NCBI GenBank assembly: GCA_036556825.1
Contig: DATBIR010000068.1
Span: 1-27,334, forward strand
Direction of reading: 5' to 3'
Source: JAJKJG01 sp036556825
GTDB lineage: Bacteria; Pseudomonadota; Alphaproteobacteria; Rhizobiales; Beijerinckiaceae
DNA length: 27,334 nucleotides
Within the stretch, counting starts at the first letter, position 1, and every line of letters starts with the position of its first letter. The notes under the pieces are model-generated. The model saw only the letters and a list, made by a program, of their open reading frames with translations. It did no database searches and was not told the origin of the DNA. Positions 20,865 through 27,334 of this stretch are shown piece after piece. The translations under genes were made by a program, and so were the position numbers.

Positions 20865-22822
20865 GCCTGCGCGCCCTGATCGCCGTCACACACCTGCTCG
20901 GAGCCGGCCACCTGACGCGCGCCGCGGCGCTCGCCCGCGCTCTCGCGCGCGCCGGACATGACGTGACGCTCGTGTCCGGCGGAATGCCGGCGCGTCTGAT
21001 CGACATGGGCGGCGTGCGCAGCGTGCAGTTGCCGCCCGTGTGTACGGTCGGCACCGACTTCCGGACCCTGCTCGAGGAGAACGGCCGGCCGGTCGCGCCG
21101 GAGCAGCTCCATTCAAGGCGTCATCTGCTCGCAAACACGCTGGATGAACTGGGTCCCGACGTCGTGGTAACCGAGCTGTTTCCATTCGGCCGGCGCGTGC
21201 TGGCGCAGGAATTCGTGGAGCTTGTGGAGCGCGCCCGGGCGCAGCGGCCGGCGCCGCTGATCCTTGCCTCGGTGCGCGACATCCTGGTCGCGCCCGAACG
21301 CCGGGACCGCGTTGCCGAGGCGCATGCGCGCCTTCGCACCTTCTACGACGCCGTGTTGGTCCATGGCGATTCGAGCCTGGTGCCGCTGGACGCGTCGTGG
21401 CCGCTCGACGACGGTGTGCGCCCGCTGATCCGCTACACCGGCTACGTCGACGCGGGTCCACCCGCAGGCGAGGCCGACGGCGACGCCGACAGCGCCAGCG
21501 ACATCGTCGTCTCGGGCGGCTCGAGCGCGGCCGGCCTCCCGCTGTATCGTGCCGCGATAGCCGCCGGCCCGCTGCTCGCCGAGCGGCGCTTGCGGGTCCT
21601 CGTCGGCGCCGGCGTTCCCGATGGCGTGTTCGCCGAGCTGCGGGGCGCATCCGGCGGCAACGTCGCCGTGGAGCGGGCCCGGCCCGACTTTCGCCGCCTG
21701 CTCGCCGGCGCTACCGTGTCGGTCAGCCAGTCGGGCTACAACACCGTTGTCGACGTGCTGCGCGGCGGGGTCCGCGCCATCTTCGTTCCGTTCGAGGCGG
21801 GTCGCGAAACCGAGCAGCGGCTCCGCGCCGAGCGCCTGAAGACGCTCGGCCTCGCCGAGATCGTCCCGGAAGCGGATCTGTCGGCCGCGACACTGGCCGA
21901 CGCTGTCCGCCGGGCGCTCGGACGCCCTCCGGCGAACGCCGCGCCGATTAGCCTCGATGGCGCCCAACGGAGCGTAGCCATCGTCGAAGAGCTGGCGCGG
22001 GAACGCGCGACGAAGCCCGCCTCGGCGCGGCGGCCGTCCCGCTGGGATGCTCTCGACAGCGCCCTGGCGCAATTCGCCGACGCCGGCAGGCCGGTCCCGT
22101 TCTGGTGGCGCGACGACGACGCGGTCGCCCATACGCCGCAGCTCGACCGGCTGCTCGCGCTCGCCGGGCGTCTCGAGCTGCCGCTCGCCCTCGCCGTCAT
22201 ACCGGCTTCGTTGCAAGGCTCCCTGGTCGAGCGCCTCGCCGACGAGCCGCTCGCGGCGGTGCTGGTGCACGGGCTTTCGCATGCCAACCACGCGCCGCCG
22301 GGACATAAAAAGGCGGAGTTCGGCCGGCACCGCAGCCTCGGCCAGCTCGCCGGCGATGCCGCGCAAGGTCTCGGATCGGTCCGCGCCGCCTTCGCCGGGG
22401 GGGCAATGCCGGTTTTCGTGCCGCCGTGGAACCGGCTCACCCCCGAGTTGCCGGCGTTGCTGCCGGGGCTCGGCTTCGCCGGGCTCTCGACCTTCGGCGA
22501 GCGCCGGGCGTCCGTGCCTGGACTGACGCACGTCAATACCCATATCGACCCGATCGACTGGCGGCATGGCCGCGGCCTGCGGCCGCCCGATGCCCTCGTG
22601 GCGGAGGTCGCCCGGATCGTGCATGCAAGCGCGGGCGGCGCGAATCGAGCGGGTCCGATCGGGCTTCTGACGCACCATCTAGTGCATGACGAGGCGACCT
22701 GGGCTTTCTGCGAGGAACTGCTCGGAAGGCTCGCGGCGCATTCGTCTGTGCGCTTCCACACGGCCGAGTCGGTCTTTCTGCGCAACAATGTTGGCGCCGG
22801 ATTGTCGTCGTATCGCCGTTAG
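20861..22822 (+). CDS. Fusion: GT28/COG4671-like glycosyltransferase + CE4-type polysaccharide deacetylase
   Basis: This is a 653-residue two-domain protein. Residues 1-~385 form a MurG-like GT-B glycosyltransferase: LIAVTHLLGAGHLTRAAALA at 6-25, an acidic low-complexity stretch at 203-214 between the two halves, and SVSQSGYNTVVDVLRGG at 287-303. Residues ~395-650 resemble a NodB-homology (CE4) deacetylase: FWWRDDDA (D418-D420, catalytic and metal aspartates), HGLSHANH (470-477, metal histidines), PPWNR (521-525), THIDP (560-564) and LTHHLVHD (603-610). No signal peptide is present, so deacetylation would occur in the cytoplasm on a nucleotide- or lipid-linked sugar. The order implies addition of an N-acetylated sugar followed by its de-N-acetylation, but substrates are unknown. 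The start overlaps the previous stop (ATGA). The CE4 motifs are divergent, so that half is less certain than the first. Confidence 0.87.
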   Translation: MSLRALIAVTHLLGAGHLTRAAALARALARAGHDVTLVSGGMPARLIDMGGVRSVQLPPVCTVGTDFRTLLEENGRPVAPEQLHSRRHLLANTLDELGPDVVVTELFPFGRRVLAQEFVELVERARAQRPAPLILASVRDILVAPERRDRVAEAHARLRTFYDAVLVHGDSSLVPLDASWPLDDGVRPLIRYTGYVDAGPPAGEADGDADSASDIVVSGGSSAAGLPLYRAAIAAGPLLAERRLRVLVGAGVPDGVFAELRGASGGNVAVERARPDFRRLLAGATVSVSQSGYNTVVDVLRGGVRAIFVPFEAGRETEQRLRAERLKTLGLAEIVPEADLSAATLADAVRRALGRPPANAAPISLDGAQRSVAIVEELARERATKPASARRPSRWDALDSALAQFADAGRPVPFWWRDDDAVAHTPQLDRLLALAGRLELPLALAVIPASLQGSLVERLADEPLAAVLVHGLSHANHAPPGHKKAEFGRHRSLGQLAGDAAQGLGSVRAAFAGGAMPVFVPPWNRLTPELPALLPGLGFAGLSTFGERRASVPGLTHVNTHIDPIDWRHGRGLRPPDALVAEVARIVHASAGGANRAGPIGLLTHHLVHDEATWAFCEELLGRLAAHSSVRFHTAESVFLRNNVGAGLSSYRR

Positions 22823-22856
22823 AACATAACATTGGATCCGGCGATCGAGGCTTGGG

Positions 22857-24725
22857 ATGGAGACACCGCTTTTGTCGGTCCGCGATCTCGCGGTCGATTT
22901 TTCCACGGACTCGGGCAATTTCCGCGCGGTCGACGGGCTGTCATTGGATGTTCCGCGCGGCAAGACCGTCGCTATCGTCGGCGAATCGGGATCGGGCAAA
23001 TCGGTGACCGCGCAGGCGATCCTGCGCATCCTGCCCAAGGTCGCGCGCATCTCGGGCGGATCGATTGTCTTCAACGACCCGGCGAACCCGCAATCGTCGC
23101 TCGACATCGCCCGCCTCGACGCCAATGGCGAGCGCATGCGCGCCTTGCGCGGCTCGCGCATCGCGATGATCTTCCAGGAGCCGATGACCTCGCTGTCGCC
23201 GCTGCACACGGTCGGCGACCAGGTCACCGAAGCGTTGCTCGTGCACGACAGCGTCAGTCGCGACGAGGCCCGGGCGCGCGCCCTCGACGTGTTCGCGCGG
23301 GCCGGCTTTCCCGACCCGAAACGCGCGCTCGTCACCTACCCCTTCGAGCTGTCCGGAGGCCTGCGCCAGCGCGCCATGATCGCCATGGCGCTGATCACGC
23401 GCCCTGCCCTCCTCATCGCCGACGAGCCGACGACCGCGCTCGACGTGACCACGCAGGCGCAGATCCTCGACCTGATGAAGGAGCTGCAGGCCTCGACCGG
23501 CATGTCGCTGCTGCTGATCACGCACGATCTCGGGGTGGTCGCCAACATGGCCGACGAGGTCGTGGTGATGTATCGCGGGCGCGTGATGGAGGGCGGGCCA
23601 CGGGAGGACATCTTCCGCCGGGCGCGGCACCCCTACCTCAAGGCGTTGATGCGGGCGGTGCCGCGTTTCGACATGCGGCCGGACGAGCGCCTGACGCCGA
23701 TCCGCGAGGTCAAGAGTGCGGTGCTCGCGCGTAAGGGGGAGACGACGCGCCTCCGCTCGACCGGGCCGATCCTCAAGGCGGAAGGCATCGGCAAGTCCTT
23801 CACGCTGCGCTCCGGCTGGTTCAGCGGGCGCATGCGCACCATCCACGCGGTGAAGGGCGTCGATCTCGAACTGCCGCGCGGAGCGACGCTGGGCCTCGTC
23901 GGCGAATCCGGGTGCGGCAAGACCACGGTCTCGAAGATCATCACGCGTGCGCTGGCGCCGGACAGCGGCCATGTCTTCTTCGACGACGGCTCCGGGCCGA
24001 AGGACGTGCACAAGCTCCAGGATGCCGAGCTCAAGACGTATCGCCGGTCCGTGCAATTCGTGTTTCAGGACCCATTCTCGTCGCTCAATCCGCGCATGAC
24101 GGTTTACGAGATCCTGACCGAGCCGCTTCTGATCCACGGCATCGGCACCGCCGACGAGCGTTACGAGCGCTCCAAGGCGCTGCTCGAGATGGTCGGCCTC
24201 GATCATCGTCACCTGCGCCGTTATCCGCATTCGTTTTCCGGTGGACAGCGCCAGCGGCTCGGGATCGCCCGAGCCCTCGCCCTGGAACCGCAGGTGCTCC
24301 TGTGCGACGAGCCGGTCTCGGCGCTCGACGTGTCGGTGCAGGCGCAGGTGCTCAATCTGCTCAAGGATCTCCAGGCGGCCCTCGGCCTCTCCTATCTGTT
24401 CGTGTCGCACAATCTCGCCGTCGTCGACTACATCGCCGACGAGATCGCCGTGATGTGCCGCGGCTACATCGTCGAGAAGGCGCCCAAGGCGTCGCTCTTC
24501 CGCAATCCGGTGCATCCCTACACGCAGGCTTTGCTTGCCGCCGTGCCGGAGCCGGATATCGACCGGCCGCTCGACTTCGCCAAGCTGCGCAGCGACCGCT
24601 TTTCGAATCCGCTGGAATGGCCGGAGCGCTTCAGGCTCACCGATTTCGAGCCCGGCTCGATGGTCGAGATCGAGGCCGATCACTACGTGCGCTTGCCTGG
24701 TGGCGAGACGGCCAAGGCGGCATGA
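22857..24725 (+). CDS. Double ATP-binding protein of a peptide ABC importer (DppD-DppF-like fusion)
   Basis: This 622-residue cytoplasmic protein has two complete ABC domains in tandem, each corresponding to one ATPase subunit of dipeptide/oligopeptide importers. Domain 1 has Walker A GESGSGKS at 42-49, the Q-loop in IFQEPMTSLSPLHTV, signature LSGGLRQR from 165, Walker B LLIADEPTTALD, and the H-loop in LLITHDLG. Domain 2 has Walker A GESGCGKT at 349-356, VFQDPFSSLNPRMTV, signature FSGGQRQR from 460, LLCDEPVSALD and LFVSHNLA. HPYLKAL and HPYTQALL are the typical C-terminal oligo/dipeptide tails. All catalytic residues are intact in both halves. GAGG lies six bases before the ATG. It begins 34 bases after the glycan cassette, so read-through is possible. 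It powers the binding protein and permease encoded just downstream. Confidence 0.96.
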   Translation: METPLLSVRDLAVDFSTDSGNFRAVDGLSLDVPRGKTVAIVGESGSGKSVTAQAILRILPKVARISGGSIVFNDPANPQSSLDIARLDANGERMRALRGSRIAMIFQEPMTSLSPLHTVGDQVTEALLVHDSVSRDEARARALDVFARAGFPDPKRALVTYPFELSGGLRQRAMIAMALITRPALLIADEPTTALDVTTQAQILDLMKELQASTGMSLLLITHDLGVVANMADEVVVMYRGRVMEGGPREDIFRRARHPYLKALMRAVPRFDMRPDERLTPIREVKSAVLARKGETTRLRSTGPILKAEGIGKSFTLRSGWFSGRMRTIHAVKGVDLELPRGATLGLVGESGCGKTTVSKIITRALAPDSGHVFFDDGSGPKDVHKLQDAELKTYRRSVQFVFQDPFSSLNPRMTVYEILTEPLLIHGIGTADERYERSKALLEMVGLDHRHLRRYPHSFSGGQRQRLGIARALALEPQVLLCDEPVSALDVSVQAQVLNLLKDLQAALGLSYLFVSHNLAVVDYIADEIAVMCRGYIVEKAPKASLFRNPVHPYTQALLAAVPEPDIDRPLDFAKLRSDRFSNPLEWPERFRLTDFEPGSMVEIEADHYVRLPGGETAKAA

Positions 24726-24801
24726 TGCCCTGCGGTTGTGACGCGCGCCGCCGGTCAAGGTGTGCGCGCCGCGACCGCCGGGTTATAGAGATCGAATGTA
24801 G

Positions 24802-24831
24802 GGACGGTCGACAAACAACAAGCGACCGTCC
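24802..24831 (+). promoter_or_regulatory. Perfect 9-bp hairpin next to the binding-protein ribosome-binding site
   Basis: GGACGGTCG (24802-24810) and CGACCGTCC (24823-24831) are exact reverse complements with a 12-base A-rich loop (24811-24822). The ribosome-binding site GGAGGG starts two bases later, at 24833. There is no T-run, so it is unlikely to be a full terminator. In importer operons such intercistronic stems often block 3' or 5' decay and raise binding-protein levels relative to neighbours. An operator role is also possible. Confidence 0.65.
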
Positions 24832-24844
24832 TGGAGGGACAGGG

Positions 24845-26896
24845 ATGACGTCACGTTCGCTCGCGCCGACCCACGGTCGACGCCGCCGCCTGAAGGCGCT
24901 TCTGGCCCTGGCGGGGTTGAGCCTCGTCGCCTCGCCCGCAATCGCGCAACCCTATTCTGAAACCCCGTTCTTCGCCGACAAGGTTGCCAGGAAGGAGCTG
25001 CCGCCGGTTGCGGAGCGGCTTCCGGGCACCCCGATCGTCGTCGATCTGGCGCCCCGCAACCGCACCATCGGCAAGCCGGGCGGCGACATCGTCAGCCTGG
25101 TGTCGCGGGCCCGCGACATCAGATACCTGTCGGGCAACTCGTATTCCCGTCTGGTCGGTTACGACGAGAAGCTCGAGTTGCATCCCGACCTTCTGGAGCA
25201 TGTCGAGGCGGAGGGAGCGCGCGTCTTCACCTTCACGCTGCGCCAAGGCCACCGCTGGTCCGACGGCCAGCCGTTCACGACGGAGGATTTTCGCTACTAT
25301 TGGGAGGACATCGCCCAGAACAGGGAGCTGAGCCCGGCGGGCGCGCCCGACTTCATGCTGGTCGACGGCCAGGCGCCGCGGGTCGAGGTGCTCGATGCGC
25401 GCCGCATCCGCTACAGCTGGGAGAAGCCGAACCCGCGCTTCCTGCCGACCCTGGCGCAGCCGCGCGATCCGTTCATCTACCGTCCGGCGCATTACCTCAA
25501 GCAGTTCCACACGAAATACGCCCACAGGACGGCGCTCGACGAAGCGGCCAAGAAGCAGAAGCTGAAGTCCTGGGCTGCCCTGCACAACCGGCTCGACGAC
25601 ATGTTCGAGCAGTCCAATCCCGACCTGCCGACGCTGCAGGCATGGCGCATCATCAACGCGGCGCCGGCCACGCGCTTCGTCTTCGAGCGCAATCCGTTCT
25701 ACCACCGCGTCGATGCCGACGGGCAGCAGCTGCCCTATATCGACCGCATCATCATGGACGTCTCGGCCGGCGGCCTCATGGCGGCCAAGGCCAATGCAGG
25801 CGAGACCGATCTCCTGTTCCGCGGCCTCAACATGGGCGACATCCCGATCCTGAAGGAGGGCGAACGGGCGAAGGGCTACAAGACGCTGCTGTGGCCGAAG
25901 GCGCGCGGCACCGAAATCGCCCTTTATCCGAACCTCAATACGGCCGACCCGGTGTGGCGGGCGCTAAACCGCGACGTACGCTTCCGGCGCGCCCTGTCGC
26001 TCGGTATCGATCGCAAGACGCTTAACAACGCGCTGTTGTTCGGCCTCGGCACGGAAGGCAACAACACGGTCGTGCCGGAGAGCCCGCTATTCTCGCCGGA
26101 GCTGCGCACCAAATATGCGATCTACGATCCGGCCGAGGCCTCGCGCCTGCTCGACGAGGTCGGGCTGACCAGGCGCAACGGCGCCGGCGTGCGTCTGCTG
26201 CCCGACGGCCGCGAGCTGGAGATCATCGTCGAGACGGACGGCGAAGGCGGTCTGATCGTCGACGGCCTGACCCTGATCAGCGAATTCTGGCGCGAGATCG
26301 GCGTCAAACTATTCGTCAAACCGCAGGACCGCACGGTGCTGCGCAACCGGGCCTATTCCGGCCTCACCGTGATGGTCGCGGCCGAGGGGCTCGACAACGC
26401 GCTACCGACGCCGCTGATGCCGCCGACCGAACTCGCGCCGATGTCGCAGGCCTTCTACGCATGGCCGAAATGGGGGCAGTTCGTCGAGACCAAAGGCAAG
26501 AATGGCGAAGTCTGCGATCTCCACGAAGCGCGCCAGCTGCTCGAGCTTTATCAGCGCTGGATGTCGACCGGCGACAAGGACGAGCAGGTCCGGATCTGGC
26601 GCGAGATGCTGCGCAACCACGCCGAGAACCAGTGGAGCATCGGCACGGTCTCCGGCGCGCTGCAGCCCGTGGTCGCCAAGGCCGGCCTCAGGAACGTGCC
26701 CGAGCGCGCCCTCTACAGCTGGGAGCCGACGGCGATGCTCGGCGTCTACCGCATGGACGAGTTTTACTGGGAGCGCGCCATGGGCCGCGAAGCACGCCTC
26801 GGCAGCGCCGGGCGCGCAGGCCTCATGAGCGGTGGTGCGCCGGTCGAGGCGGCGCCGGGCGCCGCCGCCGCGGCCGAGATGCAGGCGCGCCGATGA
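24845..26896 (+). CDS. Large peptide-type ABC solute-binding protein (YejA-like SBP_bac_5)
   Basis: This 683-residue periplasmic binding protein is much longer than DppA (~535), matching the long YejA-like class. The signal peptide has a very basic start (GRRRRLK), a hydrophobic core and SPAIA, with cleavage likely after residue 34. Family landmarks are GDIVSLVSRARDIRYLSGNSYSRLVGYD near 80, FTFTLRQGHRWSDGQPFTTEDFRYYWEDI near 130-158, a PATRFVFERNPFYHRVDADGQQLPYIDRI block, and DVRFRRALSLGIDRKTLNNALLFG. The C-terminus is an Ala/Gly-rich tail of ~25 residues. I chose the ATG at 24845, directly after GGAGGG and at the signal peptide; the frame is open far upstream but inside the ATPase gene. The stop overlaps the permease start (ATGA). 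The ligand is likely a peptide or peptide-like compound, but is not determined. Confidence 0.94.
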   Translation: MTSRSLAPTHGRRRRLKALLALAGLSLVASPAIAQPYSETPFFADKVARKELPPVAERLPGTPIVVDLAPRNRTIGKPGGDIVSLVSRARDIRYLSGNSYSRLVGYDEKLELHPDLLEHVEAEGARVFTFTLRQGHRWSDGQPFTTEDFRYYWEDIAQNRELSPAGAPDFMLVDGQAPRVEVLDARRIRYSWEKPNPRFLPTLAQPRDPFIYRPAHYLKQFHTKYAHRTALDEAAKKQKLKSWAALHNRLDDMFEQSNPDLPTLQAWRIINAAPATRFVFERNPFYHRVDADGQQLPYIDRIIMDVSAGGLMAAKANAGETDLLFRGLNMGDIPILKEGERAKGYKTLLWPKARGTEIALYPNLNTADPVWRALNRDVRFRRALSLGIDRKTLNNALLFGLGTEGNNTVVPESPLFSPELRTKYAIYDPAEASRLLDEVGLTRRNGAGVRLLPDGRELEIIVETDGEGGLIVDGLTLISEFWREIGVKLFVKPQDRTVLRNRAYSGLTVMVAAEGLDNALPTPLMPPTELAPMSQAFYAWPKWGQFVETKGKNGEVCDLHEARQLLELYQRWMSTGDKDEQVRIWREMLRNHAENQWSIGTVSGALQPVVAKAGLRNVPERALYSWEPTAMLGVYRMDEFYWERAMGREARLGSAGRAGLMSGGAPVEAAPGAAAAAEMQARR

Positions 26897-27334
26897 TCAA
26901 GTTCCTTCTCCGGCGCCTCGTCACGATGGCCGTGACGCTTCTGATCATCTCGGCCCTCGTCTTCCTGATCATCAAGCTGCCGCCGGGAGATTTTCTGAGC
27001 AACCAGATCGCCGAGCTGCGCGCGCAGGGGGAAGCCGCGTCCGCCGCCAAGGCCGAGTTCCTGATCCAGCAATACGGCCTCGATCGGCCTGTCTGGGAGC
27101 AGTATCTCGTCTGGATCGGCGTCTGGCCCGGACCGAACGGTTTTTCAGGACTGCTGCAGGGCGACTGGGGCTGGTCCTTCGAGTTCGACAAGCCAGTCCA
27201 CGAGGTCGTCGGCGATGCACTCTGGCTGACCCTCCTCGTCAATCTCGCGGTCGTCGTCTTCGTGCATCTCGTGTCGATCCCGATCGCCATATATTCGGCG
27301 ACGCGGCAATATTCCGTCGGCGACTATTTCGCCA
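26893..27334 (+). CDS. Peptide ABC transporter permease (DppB/YejB-like), 3' truncated by the window
   Basis: Reading from the ATG at 26893, which overlaps the previous stop as ATGA, gives 147 codons and runs off the window end without a stop. The N-terminus is the typical FLLRRLVTMAVTLLIIS first helix of family 5 importer permeases, followed by LPPGDFL. A periplasmic segment with AEFLIQQYGLDRPVWEQYLVWI and GDWGWSFEFDKPVHEVV matches DppB/YejB proteins, then a second helix LTLLVNLAVVVFVHLVSIPIAIYSA. The stretch between the first helix and QYGLDRP is longer than in minimal DppB, as in the long YejB-like type. A second permease (DppC-like) would be expected downstream. It forms the membrane channel fed by the binding protein at 24845 and powered by the double ATPase at 22857. 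Confidence 0.93.
   Translation, partial: MIKFLLRRLVTMAVTLLIISALVFLIIKLPPGDFLSNQIAELRAQGEAASAAKAEFLIQQYGLDRPVWEQYLVWIGVWPGPNGFSGLLQGDWGWSFEFDKPVHEVVGDALWLTLLVNLAVVVFVHLVSIPIAIYSATRQYSVGDYFA

Noticed and set aside
22941..24758. A 605-codon minus-strand open frame opposite the double ATPase
   Set aside because: It is a shadow of the ABC ATPase gene; its translation has no recognisable motif.

Overview
The window is a high-GC, densely coded bacterial chromosome segment. Its gene families (a tripartite tricarboxylate transporter permease, a rhizobial-type asparaginase, MeaB, a CyaC-like diheme adenylate cyclase, YejA-like binding proteins) and its GC-rich hairpin repeats point to an alphaproteobacterium, most likely Hyphomicrobiales (Rhizobiales). 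This is inferred from family recognition; no search was run. All 19 protein genes appear intact except the two cut by the window edges. I saw no tRNA, rRNA, CRISPR array, transposase or phage gene.

Region 1 (1-9519) is metabolic and transport housekeeping. It holds the 3' part of a TctA-type permease, a secreted DUF3750 protein, the MeaB GTPase with pyroglutamyl-peptidase, a convergent asparaginase, UDP-glucose dehydrogenase, a stand-alone AsnC ligand-binding domain, acetylornithine deacetylase (ArgE) and an orphan peptide-type solute-binding protein. Two structured intergenic repeats lie at 6000-6059 and 6338-6451. An FkbM-type methyltransferase follows (9686-10474).

Region 2 (16752 down to 10443, minus strand) is the most striking part. 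It is a tightly packed four-gene unit, with ATGA start/stop overlaps at two of its three junctions. In transcription order it encodes (a) a 913-residue ABC-exporter-like membrane protein whose nucleotide-binding domain has lost the Walker A lysine, the catalytic glutamate, the signature glycines and the H-loop histidine, and which carries three copies of a helical-subdomain-like segment; (b) a stand-alone cyclic-nucleotide-binding domain; (c) a six-TM class III adenylate cyclase; and (d) a second cyclase that joins a histidine-rich six-TM anchor (CyaC-like) to a 2Fe-2S ferredoxin domain and a cyclase domain. A good promoter-like sequence (TTGCCG-N16-TATACT) lies upstream. I read this as a membrane-localised, redox-responsive cAMP module built around a pseudo-ABC protein. 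The combination is inference, while the motif losses and overlaps are read directly from the sequence.

Region 3 (17189-22822, plus strand) is a four-gene surface-glycan cassette: a MurG-like/COG4671 glycosyltransferase, two GT4 glycosyltransferases and a fusion of a second COG4671-like glycosyltransferase with a CE4-type polysaccharide deacetylase. Junctions are tight (11 bp, GTGA overlap, ATGA overlap). UDP-glucuronate from the UDP-glucose dehydrogenase of region 1 could feed it, but that link is speculative.

Region 4 (22857-27334, plus strand) starts 34 bp after the glycan cassette. It encodes a peptide/oligopeptide ABC importer in the order fused double ATPase, large binding protein, permease (cut by the window end). 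A perfect 9-bp hairpin sits directly upstream of the ribosome-binding site of the binding-protein gene.
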